Of a stretch of DNA of 64,000 nt, positions 23,392 to 35,879 are shown piece by piece. Below the pieces are notes generated by a model that saw only the letters and a list, made by a program, of their open reading frames with translations, was not told the DNA's origin and searched no databases. This DNA comes from Codonopsis lanceolata (lineage: Eukaryota; Streptophyta; Magnoliopsida; Asterales; Campanulaceae): assembly GCA_013146195.2 (NCBI GenBank), contig CM028378.1:90144295-90208294 (forward strand). Direction: 5' to 3'. Every line of letters starts with the position of its first letter. Within the stretch, counting starts at the first letter, position 1. The position numbers and the translations under genes are program-made.

Positions 23392-24439
23392 TGGAAGAAA
23401 GTTCATAAAATCATAAAGCAATAAGAGGTTGATGGAACCAATAGGTAAAAGTAGAAGGACGATTATTATTCTTGGGCTCAAAGGCCTTTCTTAATGAACC
23501 CCTTCTACGGCTACGTTTACATTTTCAATGAAAATGTTCATTTGAATTGTTGCTTGATAGTCAAATGCCTACTTGGGTAAGGAGTGACTGGTAGGAGATT
23601 ATTGTTTTTCATTAGATTAATTGATGCAATTTATGAAATTACTGTTAGGTGGTCTTTTACCCGTATGATTCTTATAACTACCCAATTTAGCTGTGAAAAA
23701 TTTGATGGGTTTGTGTGCAATGCTGACTTCTAAGTCAATTGGACCTCTCTAATTTAATTAGAATTCATACATGATTTAGGAGTGTTATACACTATTTTGA
23801 ATAAACATTACCCAATATTATAGGGGGGGCTACTGAAAATGATTTAAGCTTTTATTTTACACTTTCTATGCTTCAACCTTAAATTCAGAAATTCAGTTTA
23901 TCAATTACCCAGTTTACCTCAAGTCTAAATGTTTGACAAGGGTAATCATGATTGATACTTCTATATTTTTTTTTTGATAAGTATGATTGATACTTCTATT
24001 CCGTCTCTTGGGATGGAAAAGCTTTTCCTGAATCAAGTCATGCTTGCTCCAGGCCATCTTAATCATTTAACATAGGGTGTAGGATATTTTCTTCTGTCAT
24101 GAACATTCAATAGTTCACTAAGGATACAGAAGTCGAGTTGTGGGACTTGGTTGTGCATTTCTAATTTTCTGGGCATTCTGTTGAATTTCGAAGTGGGATA
24201 ATATTTGGCACTTAGATATTGAAGTTCTTAGTGACTATGACCTGCTAAGGCTGTATATAATTAGGATGTCACTTCAGTCACTACTGATAGAACGATTCTT
24301 CTACCTTCTTGTTCATTCACCAGTAATAGAATGATTAGAATACCTTCTTTCTTAGAGGATTCGAAGGCTTGACCATGAAGATATGACAGCCATGTTGTCC
24401 ACCTGTAATTAACTCGTTAAATCTGTTTAATTGACCAAG
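23392..24439. other. unit B left part, no clear gene
   Basis: Intron-like AT-rich DNA. One exon-like stretch (about 24356-24406) has an acceptor-like ctttcttag and a donor-like CTGTAATT and reads RIRRLDHEDMTAMLST. Its phase does not join with the next exon-like block at 24440, so if real it is degenerate. Confidence 0.3.
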
Positions 24440-24533
24440 ATGTATATGCCTTATAGCAGAGTAGTTTTCTTTGTACGCTTCCCTTCTGGCAATGAATGGA
24501 GACATGTTCAGACGGGTACACTATTAGAGCAGA
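24440..24533 (+). pseudogene. exon-like fragment of unknown gene (unit B)
   Basis: After an acceptor-like ttgaccaag, an open segment reads MYMPYSRVVFFVRFPSG, then NEWRHVQTGTLLEQ, and meets a GT donor. In C and D the donor is GTAAGT; in B it has become GTAATTAG by a small insertion. The residue pattern looks like true protein, but I do not recognise the family. It may be captured host sequence or part of the CACTA element. Confidence 0.35.
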
Positions 24534-25316
24534 GGTAATTAGTAATCTCATATTTTCATCTTGAGCGCTTATGATTATAAAGTGGGGGAAATGGTCTTGT
24601 AAGTTGTAACATAAATCATTTAGAGCCCAGAGCAACGAAATGCAGGAGAAGTAAATTAATATAGAATATGTATATTTAGGCACAACCAAGAACTGAACTA
24701 GGAATTTGCTGATAAACCTGTAAAACAAGTGTTTGCAATATGTATGTATTCTGCTGTGGAGGCGTCTTGCTATTTGATACCTCTTCCTTCGTGTTATCGA
24801 CAAGCCCTCAATTGTAAAAAGAAAAAAGAAGATCATCAAAGAACAAAAAAAAGTGAAGGAAAGAATGTGTAATATGCTACTTTTACACTACATAAGCCGA
24901 CGTGTATGTACTGACACAGTAAATGGTAGAATGTGTGTATTACATCTTGCAATTAAATCTAGATGTCATTGCTTTGTTTTTATGCCAATATATTGTTGAA
25001 TGTGTATATATACATTTCATTTAACTGTCTACCTCTCAAGTAAGTTAAAATGTCTCACTGACAAAATAAACAAAAAATGAGTACTTTTCTACTTTAAAAT
25101 GAGTTCTTTTCTCTGATAGAAATTCTTTTTGCCATAACATATGGAAAGCTTTAGAGACTTCCCCGCAATGTGCAATTTTTGGTGCAAGTATTGGAGACTT
25201 GTGTTATCTCATTAGAGATAAGTGTTGCATTAATGTTAGCTGTTTATAAGTTGTGATGATTTATTGTCACGACCAGGCTTGCAACCATCATTTTGTTGTT
25301 TTTATGCCATTACAGT

Positions 25317-25496
25317 GAAAGGTTCAGGAAAGGTTTCACACAGACCCAAATGTTTGAAGATAAGTTGACTGAAAGAGTTAGAAAATCATGAGAGATGAAG
25401 TTACGGCACAATTACAATCCACATGAGGCTAAATTTGAGCAAATGAAAAATGATTTTCCGTTGCAATTCCAAGAGATGCTCAATTTGAGGACATAG
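25317..25496 (+). pseudogene. coding relic upstream of the CACTA end (unit B)
   Basis: About 59 codons with one in-frame TGA at 25389 and a stop at 25494. Visible residues are FRKGFTQTQMFEDKLTERVRK and, after the stop, RHNYNPHEAKFEQMKNDF. The charged helical pattern and its place just inside a CACTA terminus fit the first (DNA-binding) ORF of plant CACTA elements; that is inference. Confidence 0.4.
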
Positions 25497-25729
25497 AGGC
25501 TCCGAGCATCGTCCACGAGCTATTATGTAGTTTAAAGTATCACAACTTGACAATTCTATGTAGTTTAATTAACAGTACGATAGTTTAATATGACAGTTTG
25601 TCAATTCATTTAGAATGTAATGTTTGAAACTTTGTTGACTTTAATTGTTTGATTTAAGATATTTTAAGTGAAATGTTCAATTTTGTACAATTGAGAAATA
25701 TTTATAGACATAATATTGGTAATATTTTA

Positions 25730-26348
25730 TTTTCAAAAAATAATTTTTTGCAACAGAATTTTTCGTTGCAAGATTTTTCTTTTCTTTTAAATTTAGTTAC
25801 AATCTAACAACGAACTTTCGCAACCGAAACATTAGGTTGCATACTTGAAACTGAAAAATTTAGTTGCTAATTTAGTTCTATGTGTAACAAATTTGAAACA
25901 GAAAAACAGGTGCAAATTATGTTGCATACTTGAAACTGAAAATTTCAGTAGCTAGTTTAGTTCTCTGTGTAACAAATTTGAAACAGAAAAACCAATTGCA
26001 AATTAGGTTGCCTACTTGAAACTGAAAAATTCAGTTGCTAGTTTAGTTCTATGTGTAACAAATTTGAAAGAGAAGCACCAGTTGCAAATTAAAAACATAA
26101 ATAAATCAGTTGTTATTTGCAACGGACGTAAAAGACGTCATAGGAAACACATCACAACTGAAACTACAACTACTTTTTTCCGTTGCAAGGTTTTTGCAAC
26201 CACAACAAAGTAGTTGCATAGTTTTGCGACGAGGCTTATTGCAATGGACTTTGTTACGGATATTTTCCGTTGTAAACATCAATTTAAAACCAATTTTCTT
26301 GAATTGCAACCGAAAATTCCGTTTCAGTTGCTTTCTTTTCTTGTAGTG
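25730..26348 (-). mobile_element. CACTA (En/Spm-like) terminus with subterminal repeats (unit B)
   Basis: The edge reads CACTACAAGAAAAGAAAGC on minus. Inside, GTTGC, TTGCAACGGAAAA and TGAAACTGAAAA motifs recur on both strands every 30-60 bases, as in CACTA subterminal regions where transposase binds. The opposite terminus is not in the unit; it was probably lost at the 23391 junction. The insertion splits the exon seen whole at 6139-6393. Confidence 0.75.
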
Positions 26349-26489
26349 TTGCTGTAGCAGCTGTTGCTGGCACAATTTCAACTTCTTGAGATTGAGATGA
26401 TCCTTCAATTTCTCCTCCATTCTTATTTCCATCTGAGCTACTTGATTCTTGGCACCCACCTTTTTCACATGCATTCTTTTTGTTTTCTT
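26349..26489 (-). pseudogene. split copy of the 6139-6393 exon (unit B)
   Basis: Minus strand carries the 5' part of the unit A exon (CENGGCQESSSSDGNKNGG-like reading) up to the CACTA edge at 26348. The distal part with the stop codon is not found here. Confidence 0.6.
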
Positions 26490-26689
26490 CAAATTAAAAT
26501 TAAAGATTGTCATAAAATTATGCTCACTCATGCTTTTACTTTACGATTATTTTAACTAGTTTTTTTAACACGTGCGTTAAACACACGTCAACTAAATCAT
26601 ACATAAAAAAAATAAGAAGGATCAGTTTATTAACAATTACACATAAGTATATCACTAATCTTTATAGATTCGAAAAAAATTCCTTATAC

Positions 26690-27560
26690 ACAACATTTGT
26701 TATCTTATTAGTTGGTTTTTCATCTTCAACGCATATCAATATCTTCAAGAAATTTCTTAAATGAAAATAAGTTAAAATCAAAATAACGAAATTATTTTTA
26801 CCGTTAACTATTATTTTTGTTTTGTAAATTATTTTGATTTTAATAACTTCCATTATATTTTTTTGTTTTATTGACTTCGTAACTATTATTTTTGTTTTAT
26901 TTTCAAGAATTACTTTTACGGAAAAAAAATTTCCGTAATTTTTTATTATTATTTTGCTAACCTCAATTTAAATTGTTTTGTTTTATTGACTCTGTAACTA
27001 TTATTTTTGTTCCATCAAATATTTTTATTTTACTAACATATTTTTTTACATAACTATTTTTAAGAATTTGTTTTAAACTTCTGTTCAGTAAATTATTTTT
27101 ATAATTTTACTAACCTCAATTTAAATTATTTTTGTTTTATTGACTCCGTAACTATTATTTTTGTTCCATCAAATATTTTTATTTAACTAATGTATTTTTT
27201 TTACATAGCTATTTTTAAGAGTTTGTTTTAAATTTTTTGTCCGTAATTTTTTATTATTATTTTAGTAGCCTCAGTTTAATTTTTTTTTTTGTTGACTATA
27301 ACTATTACTTTTGTTCCAACAAATATTTTTATTTTACTAACATATTTTTGGTTTACATATATATTTTGAAGAATTTTTTAAACTTTTGTTCCGTAAATTA
27401 TTTTTTTACTAACCTTCGCATTAAATTATTTTTGTTTTGTTGATTCTGTAACTTTTATTTTTATAATGGCTTGTTCCATAAATTATTTTGATTTTACTAA
27501 CCACTTATATTTTTGTTTTCTTAACTCCGGAACTATTATTTTGGTTTTAGTTACTATTTT
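26690..27560. repeat. degenerate tandem repeat, period near 150 bp, T-rich (unit B)
   Basis: CTAACCTCAATTTAAATT-type anchors lie near 26957, 27110, 27263 and 27409 and a short unit near 27496. Spacings are about 153, 153, 146 and 87. Confidence 0.75.
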
Positions 27561-28099
27561 TTATGTTTAAAGAGAGAAAAATGTTTAAATATAATTAAAA
27601 GAGAGGAGATGGTGGTGATGAGAGAGAAAATAAGGAGAAGACGTGAGAGAGAAAGAGAAATATAACCAGAGAAGATAGGAAAGAGAAAGAGTGAAATGAT
27701 AACTGAAAAATTAATAATTCAAAAGTAAAAATTTGAACGAAGAAATCTACCCTTGTCATTATATGGATATAAATATAGATTACTACTAATGAATATTTAA
27801 GTAGATAATCTTGGGATAGAATACTCTTTTAAAACTTGTAGGATGTTTTGGAAATTAGAGTACTCAGTGTATGCATAAGTTTTAGAGTGATATATGAAAG
27901 TTTACCTTCGACTATCTTACACGATGAGCCCTCTCCTTTGTTTGATTTAACAGGCCTCTCACCCTTTTCTTCTTTCTTTTGTTTACCTTTTCCTGAAAAT
28001 TTTATATATGAAAGGTAAAATCAAAAACTTTAACTTTAATTAAGAAACAAACGCACAATTACTATTTCTTTACTAGTCCAACAAATTAATTATCATAAT

Positions 28100-28146
28100 A
28101 TTATATATATATATGTGCGTGTGTGTGTGTGTGTGTGTTTGTGTAT
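28100..28146. repeat. microsatellite (AT)n(GT)n (unit B)
   Basis: One short tract at the place where unit A carries the solo LTR. It represents the empty site. Confidence 0.9.
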
Positions 28147-29025
28147 ATCCTCCTTTCCAAAGAAATACTCTCAGTTTTAGTATATATTTTTTCCAAGAAA
28201 AATAGTATCCTTATTAAATGAGAATACTCCATTCATCCTCACTGATAAAAATTGTCTCTCATTTTGAGACAATTAAAGTATAATTTATGTGCAATTAAAA
28301 TAATGTGCATATAAGTAAAATTATAATCTTTAAAAAGTTAGATTAATTACATATATGGGACTATCATTTTGGAACAAGGGAGCAGATATATAGAGGCATT
28401 CAAACGGGTTAGACAACCCAAAACGAGAAAATAGAAAATTTGTAAGAGAATAAAATATATTATTGATTAAACAAAGTACATAAAAGACTTTTAGCACATG
28501 ATATGAATTAGTAATATATACTGTAACCTGTGAAGATTATCAAGAAAATTTGCGAAGAAATTGAGACTAAGGTTTGAATTATTGATACAGATCTACCTAT
28601 TATTTGCTAGTCCAGAAAAAGGAAAAGAAACGAAGATACACAAATAAATAAATAATAAGAATAATAAACATAAATTACCACAACATTTTAGTAACAACAT
28701 CTTTCTTGCACAAGCTCTAGCCACAAAATATTCCCAGTAGAGAGCCCAGTTTATATATACATGTATATAATTTATTAGAATTTGTAATCTAATTAATTCG
28801 GCAATTATTTGAGAAATGAAGTTAATCATACATTGCACGCACGTGATCACTTCATATCTTCTTTATTAATAATAATAATTTATTTGATTTGATTTGATTA
28901 ATGTTATTTTTCATTTAGTATTGAGATGGAGATACGATTTTGTGATTAGTATTGAGAGAGAGCAAGAGGAGTTGAGATATCAATGTCTTCTTGTACACGA
29001 GATCTCAACTCAACATATATGATGA

Positions 29026-29059
<34 letters not shown>

Positions 29060-29502
29060 ATTTAAAATTGGTGATAAGCAATATGGTTGTACCACCTTAC
29101 CCAACTTTTGATATTGTTGAATCTTCAAGTCTCCACATCATTTGAATTGAAACTTTTCATTTTCTAGCCATTAGCTAAAAATAATAATTAATAATAGTTA
29201 ATATGACACTGTGATATTAATTAGTTACTATTAATATCTTCTTTTGTTAAGAATAATAGTGGAAATCTTATATAGAAAGACTTTTACTATGAACATTATT
29301 TCTTAACCAATGTGGGATAATATTATTATATTGACATAGGGTGAGTACTTTGTTCTAATGACTTACTTCAAATATCATAGTAGAAACTTGCATGATTTAA
29401 AATTTACTTAAAACCATTAAGTTAAAACAATCAGTTTAAATCATGATTTACAAAACTTTTAGGTTGTTTTACTTAGACTTTGTAGCTTTGTAGCAAGTCT
29501 AA

Positions 29503-29533
29503 ATCTATCTGCTGAAACCTTCAGCAGATAGAT
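29503..29533. other. perfect 14-bp inverted repeat (hairpin), unit B copy
   Basis: Same arms and 3-base loop as at 12008-12038. Confidence 0.9.
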
Positions 29534-29697
29534 GCCATCTATTGTTTATACAACATGTACCCTTTTGAACTTGGTTAAACATTCTTCTTTAATTAAATAT
29601 TCTATCTGCTTAAGCTTAAGTCATCAGTAGCTAGCAATTGCTGATAATAGTGTCAGCGTCTACTTAAACATTTCAAGATTCCCTATATGCTGAACAC

Positions 29698-29851
29698 AAT
29701 TTTATTTTTATTTTTTAAAATATGTTTTATTTATTATACTTTAAATATGGGAATACAACGCATGGGGTTCGAACCCATGTTACAATGAAAGAAAGAAACC
29801 TACAGATGTGTTGAGAAGTTGCACTACCATCTCAGATGTCCTTTTTCGGAC
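29698..29851 (-). mobile_element. tRNA-derived SINE (unit B)
   Basis: 154 bp on minus. It has a D-arm-like box (CTGAGATGGTAGTGCAAC) and a B box GGTTCGAACCC, with an A-rich tail at 29698-29725. Flanks TGCTGAACAC (29688-29697) and TGTTGAACAC (29852-29861) are a 10-bp target duplication with one mismatch. The D copy has the same element with exact flanks. Confidence 0.82.
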
Positions 29852-29861
29852 TGTTGAACAC

Positions 29862-30944
29862 TATTTACTATTGAAATGATTGACATTCACCCTCCTATAT
29901 CAAATTAGTAGTAGGTCATCTTTTTCAAACAAAAGAAGTACTCATAGAAGACTTTTTCTTTGTTTTTCTTGTCAATAGAACACTTTCGTGTATATTTTAA
30001 ATGTTCTTCAAGAATATTATATCCTAGGTAACCACCCTCTTTATTATTTCATACTAGTAAATATTCTGTCTCTAGTCCTCTACAAGATCTCTATGCATTC
30101 AATGACAGATCTTCATCATCAAGTCTTCAAAAATTCAAGTTTGAATCTTGTTCTCTCAAACGGCTCGAAATTTGAAGACCTCTATAAAACGTATTTATAT
30201 GATTCCTAGAGGCGTACTCGCGATGGAAGAATTAAAGCGCATGCAACACGGCAAACGAAGAAGGTCAATGATGAAGATGGAAGATGATACCGCGACTTGA
30301 TGAGTCGATCCAAACGTACTCCTCGATATAGATGACTTTGAAACAACGTTTGAGATGATCACAACCCTTGGTATAATGAAGAACGTCACAATATAGATAA
30401 ATATCCTATTCATAAGTTTGGGTTTCGATTACTTAGCCTCTCACCAAATAATCACAAGTTCTAAAGAGAACAAGGAGGTTTTGAAAAACACTCAAAAACT
30501 ATATTAATCAATAATCAACCAAAAGTTCTAAAACAATAAGCCACAACCCTTATTTATATGGGTTGTGAATCCTAATCCTAAAATAAAAATAATGGTCTAA
30601 ACACTTGACAAAAATAGAATCAACTAAGGAAACTACTTAAAATCAACTTAGGAAACTACTCAACTTACCTAATCTATGTAGGCAACAATTAGGTAAGTTG
30701 TCTAATCTATTTAAGAAACATAAAACCTCCAAAATAAAAAAAATCTACAAATCCCGTTTTTATTTTTTTGTAAAGGCCTGATTTTCAAAGTTGCATTTTG
30801 GCCCCCCTAAAGTCTTCATTTAGGCGTTAAAAGCTTCCAAAGTCATTGTATGACATTAAGGAACATTTCTCGAGTCTTCAAGTCATCTTCCATGAAATCT
30901 AAGGCTGCACAAAACATGTTTGAATGTGTATAGTAGCCATTGTA
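29862..30944 (-). repeat. gypsy relic non-coding part (unit B)
   Basis: Non-coding 3' sequence of the relic whose pol end is at 30945-31163. It is very similar to D 55063-56147. It holds a 13-bp inverted repeat CAACTTACCTAAT / ATTAGGTAAGTTG at 30661-30700. LTR edges could not be placed. Confidence 0.55.
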
Positions 30945-31171
30945 TTAACCTGAATCTCTAATAAATCCACGAATTAAGTTTGTATAGAACTCTTGAATTT
31001 TGCAATCATACTCTACACATTTGAAGGACTTCATTTGATTTCTTTGACACTTGATATTTTGGGTAATCACGAACTCTTCATGCTTGATCATCCTTGCTTG
31101 AATCTTCCAACTCTCGAACAAATCATCACATATCTCATCCAAACTCGAGTTTGCTAAGATCACATCATTCT
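30945..31171 (-). pseudogene. gypsy pol C-terminal remnant (unit B)
   Basis: Reads SSLDEICDDLFESWKIQ and HEEFVITQNIKCQRNQMKSF, matching the end of the longer fragment at 54581-55060. Upstream coding is removed by the LTR that starts at 31172. Confidence 0.7.
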
Positions 31172-33294
31172 TGTAAGACCCCGAACCTTCGTGTATTTGA
31201 CTTTCTCGTGTTGCATGCTTTGTTGTTAATGCGTCGAGTGTTTATCTCAACATGATAGCACCTAAATAAGTCTCATTGGAGTCTTAGTACCTTGCATATA
31301 AGATTTACAATGTTCATCTTAGTTGTTGTATGCTTGGTTGAGAGTTTAGAAGCATTGTTGCTTCGTTTGAGCCTTAGGGTTTCTCGGGATTGCCTTCGTT
31401 GCTTGTATTGTTTGTGCTTTAAACTTGCGAGAAGTTCATTTAAGTTCTAAACCAAGTGTACTAGTATTTCCCATTCTTGCATAATCATTGTTCATAGACT
31501 TGTTGCATTTGGAAATTAGATGACCAACATATTACTTCACAGATTCAATCCAGTTTTGGGCAAACTTCGGGAAAATTCTGGTACCAATCTACTGAAGAGA
31601 ATTTTCTAAAAATTTAGTATGTTTTACCTACATATGTTAGGATACTCCCTGTATAATATGGTATTTTTCCAAGGTGTAGACGTACCTCATTTAGGTCTTG
31701 ACTTACGGCTGTGCCAGAATTCTATTTTCAGGAAATCAGCTTCTGTACTTGAACTTGTAGTAGCCATATTTTGATGAATATAAGTCCAAATTGAATAATT
31801 TAAAAGGCTAAACTATAGTTTAAAGAGTCTAGTTTCACAAAAATTAATAATCACCTCATTTGGAGGTGTGAGATATTTATGGTCGATTTTACAAGATCGA
31901 CTGTCCAGTAACAACAATCTGGAAATTGGGCAGTTTTCAGCCTTTGGTCATTTTTTTGAGTGTTTTGGCTATTGACTCTTGAACCCTTGGCCCTTGGACG
32001 TCCATTGTGACTCAAAGCCACCTTTGTTGACTTGTCTAAGACCCTTGTGAACCCTTGGATCATTGCTTATCAATGGCTCACATTCCTTGGCCAATTAGAA
32101 GCCTCTTAACACCATCACTTGGATTAGGGACTTCTTGGGAAGTATATAAACACAAAGTCCAGCCAAAATCAGCCATTGCTGATCATAACAAACCAGAGAT
32201 TCAGAGACCAAGCTCCAAATTCGTCCATGGAAGAAACCCTAGGTTGAAGGACCATTTCCCGGAGATCCGGTGGTCCGATCGACGAACCGAGACCGCCAAA
32301 TCGAAGCTCTCGATCTTCTCTACAACAATCCTCTCTTTAATCAACCTTTCCACCATTAATCTTAGGACTAAGGTACGTTGAGAAATCCCTAAAATGTTCA
32401 TGTTCAATAAAATAGCATGTCCCCTTCATTATAGTTGTTCTATTAATGATTGTGAACAAATTTTGTGAAGAGAAATCCTCCAATTCAACCTTTGAAACAT
32501 GTGTAGGATTTTATGAATTCTTTATGAAGTTGTGATTTTGACATTTTGTAAAGCATGAATGTTGTTTATAATGAGCTTAGGAATAACTCTTGTGAAGGAA
32601 TATGTTTCAATTCAAGGTTTAACAAAATCACCGAAACTAGGGTTTGAAACTCGGGATTGTGTTTAAGGCTAGTTTAAGATCATGAACGGCCTAGTTATCG
32701 AGTTCTAAATGAAAGGAGAACTTAGGAAAGGGCAATGTGATGCATAGAGTATCAATTCTCAACTTGGTTGAATTTTAGTAAAACTCACCGGAGTTGAAAT
32801 TAGGGAGTTATTGAACAATACCGACTCCGCATTCAATCCCTACGATGTTTGTAGTGCGTTAGACTAATATATTAGCCTACGTGACTTTGGGATGGATTGA
32901 AGGGCATGTTTGATATGAGTGATTATAAGACTCAATCGAGTTCTTATGTGGTTTACGTGATTGTGTGAAGCAAATGCACAATTGAGAGCATGTTGTAGAT
33001 TAATGTATCTACTTGACAGGTTGGATTCTCTCTTGTCGAATTCCTACTTGAGTCTTTAATGAGTAAAAACACCTACTTGTTGAATAATGAATTTGAGGAC
33101 TATTCTATGCGAAGATTTGGATTGGGGCTTTCTTAGTACTCTATACATGGAGTCTACTTGTATAAGTCGCTAGGATGACCATGTTGTTATCTAAGACTCA
33201 CCGGTATGGTTTGACCTTACGGGTTATTACCGCTCTAGTGTTGCTTAAGTCTTTGACTACCATCGACTTTTGTGTTATTGAATGAGTTACTACT
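31172..33294 (+). repeat. LTR of a third gypsy family, 3'-truncated
   Basis: Starts TGTAAGACCCCGAACC inside the unit B gypsy relic: D shows the uninterrupted sequence after catcattct. It has a TATA box (TATATAAA, 32143-32150), a leader with ccggagatccggtggtccg, and a donor-like AAGGTACGT at 32371. It is lost at 33294 where the unit C LTR fragment begins, so no TG...CA end or target duplication is seen. Small open frames here are chance. Confidence 0.72.
32143..32150 (+). promoter_or_regulatory. TATA box of the third-family LTR
   Basis: agTATATAAAcac; a donor-like site lies about 230 bases downstream. Confidence 0.6.
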
Positions 33295-34591
33295 TTAGTA
33301 AGTTACTAAAAATGCATGTTCATGTCATAGCATAGCATTTATCACAATTATGGTACATGTTTATCATATAGCACTTAGCACATTATTCACGTAAGTGCGG
33401 AAATAAATCATACAAATAGGATATGATATAGGCTCGGCCGCTTCGTAGCTCCTGCAATAAACTGTGTTAACTGGTTCGTGCCATCGATATTTTGTGAATT
33501 CATCGACTTGTATCGAGAACCGCCTCGATTTAATTAGCAAGCCATGGAAGAAAGTTCATAAAATCATAAAGCAATAAGAGGTTGATGGAACCAATAGGTA
33601 AAAGTAGAAGGACGATTATTATTCTTGGGCTCAATGGCCTTTCTTAATGAACCCCTTCTACGGCTACGTTTACATTTTCAATGAAAATGTTCATTTGAAT
33701 TGTTGCTTGATATTCAAATGCCTGCTTGGGTAAGGAGTGACTGGGAGGAGATTATTGTTTTTCATTAGATTAATTGATGCAATTTATGAAATTACTGTTA
33801 GGTGGTCTTTTACCCGTATGATTTTTATAACTACCCAATTTAGCTGTGAAAAATTTGATGGGTTTGTGTGCAATGCTGACTTCTAAGTCAATTGGACCTC
33901 TCTAATTTAATTAGAATTCATACATGATTTAGGAGTGTTATACACTATTTTGAATAAACATTACACAATATTATAGGGGGGGCTACTGAAAATGATTTAA
34001 GCTTTTATTTTACACTTTCTATGCTTCAACCTTAAATTCAGAAATTCAGTTTATCAATTACCCAGTTTACCTCATGTCTAAATGTTTGACAAGGGTAATC
34101 ATGATTGATACTTCTATATTTTTTTTTGATAAGTATGATTGATACTTCTATTCCGTCTCTTGGGATGGAAAAGCTTTTCCTGAATCAAGTCATGCTTGCT
34201 CCAGGCCATCTTAATCATTTAACATAGGGTGTAGGATATTTTCTTCTGTCATGAACATTCAATAGTTCACTAAGGATACAGAAGTCGAGTTGTGGGACTT
34301 GGTTGTGCATTTCTAATTTTCTGGGCATTCTGTTGAATTTCGAAGTGGGATAATATTTGGCACTTAGATATTGAAGTTCTTAGTGACTATGACCTGCTAA
34401 GGCTGTATATAATTAGGATGTCACTTCAGTCACTACTGATAGAACGATTCTTCTACCTTCTTGTTCATTCACCAGTAATAGAATGATTAGAATACCTTCT
34501 TTCTTAGAGGATTCGAAGGCTTGACCATGAAGATATGACAGCCATGTTGTCCACCTGTAATTAACTCGTTAAATCTGTTTAATTGACCAAG

Positions 34592-34686
34592 ATGTATATG
34601 CCTTATAGCAGAGTAGTTTTCTTTGTACGCTTCCCTTCTGGCAATGAATGGAGACATGTTCAGACGGGTACACTATTAGAGCAGAG
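34592..34686 (+). pseudogene. exon-like fragment of unknown gene (unit C)
   Basis: Same reading as at 24440-24533 but with an intact GTAAGT donor. Confidence 0.35.
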
Positions 34687-35469
34687 GTAAGTAATCTCAT
34701 ATTTTCATCTTGAGCGCTTATGATTATAAAGTGGGGGAAATGGTCTTGTAAGTTGTAACATAAATCATTTAGAGCCCAGAGCAACGAAATGCAGGAGAAG
34801 TAAATTAATATAGAATATGTATATTTAGGCACAACCAAGAACTGAACTAGGAATTTGCTGATAAACCTGTAAAACAAGTGTTTGCAATCTGTCTATATTC
34901 TGCTGTGGAGGCGTCTTGCTATTTGATACCTCTTCCTTCGTGTTATCAGACAAGCCCTCAATTGTAAAAAGAAAAAAAAAGATCATCAAAGAACAAAAAA
35001 AAGTGAAGGAAAGAATGTGTAATATGCTACTTTTACACTACATAAGCCGACGTGTATGTACTGACACAGTAAATGGTAGAATGTGTGTATTACATCTTGC
35101 AATTAAATCTAGATGTCATTGCTTTGTTTTTATGCCAATATATTGTTGAATGTGTATATATACATTTCATTTAACTGTCTACCTCTCAAGTAAGTTAAAA
35201 TGTCTCACTGACAAAATAAACAAAAAATGAGTACTTTTCTACTTTAAAATGAGTTCTTTTCTACTGATAGAAATTCTTTTTGCCATAACATATGGAAAGC
35301 TTTAGAGACTTCCCCTGCAATGTGCAATTTTTTGGTGCAAGTATTGGAGACTTGTGTTATCTCATTAGAGATAAGTGTTGCATTAATGTTAGCTGTTTAT
35401 AAGTTGTGATGATTTATTGTCACGACCAGGCTTGCAACCATCATTTTGTTGTTTTTATGCCATTACAGT

Positions 35470-35649
35470 GAAAGGTTCAGGAAAGGTTTCACACAGACCC
35501 AAATGTTTGAAGATAAGTTGACTGAAAGAGTTAGAAAATCATGAGAGATGAAGTTACGGCACAATTACAATCCACATGAGGCTAAATTTGAGCAAATGAA
35601 AAATGATTTTCCGTTGCAATTCCAAGAGATGCTCAATTTGAGGACATAG
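35470..35649 (+). pseudogene. coding relic upstream of the CACTA end (unit C)
   Basis: Same 59-codon reading and same in-frame TGA as at 25317-25496, so the stop predates the B/C duplication. Confidence 0.4.
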
Positions 35650-35879
35650 AGGCTCCGAGCATCGTCCACGAGCTATTATGTAGTTTAAAGTATCACAACT
35701 TGACAATTCTATGTAGTTTAATTAACAGTACGATAGTTTAATATGACAGTTTGTCAATTCATTTAGAATGTAATGTTTGAAACTTTGTTGACTTTAATTG
35801 TTTGATTTAAGATATTTTAAGTGAAATGTTCAATTTTGTACAATTGAGAAATATTTATAGACATAATATTGGTAATATT

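Larger units (their letters stand above)
23142..31171. repeat. repeat unit B
   Basis: Matches unit C (33295-39678) nearly base for base up to about 28825, and unit D (54836-64000) inverted. Contents from left: LTR remnant to 23391, exon-like fragments, CACTA right part to 26348, split exon, T-rich tandem repeat, microsatellite, hairpin, SINE, gypsy relic. The right end is cut by the LTR at 31172. Confidence 0.9.

Noticed and set aside
24417..24839. 140-codon minus-strand frame in unit B (also in C and D) as a gene
   Set aside because: It reads through intron-like DNA antisense to the better exon-like segment, its length differs among copies, and the composition follows base content.
26106..26531. 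141-codon minus-strand frame across the CACTA edge (also 36255-36605 and 61263-61688)
   Set aside because: It fuses an exon fragment with CACTA subterminal repeats; unit A, without the insertion, shows the exon in another frame with a proper stop.
32201..32407. Frames in the leader of the third-family LTR as coding
   Set aside because: Short, unsupported on either strand, and within a region explained as LTR promoter and leader.
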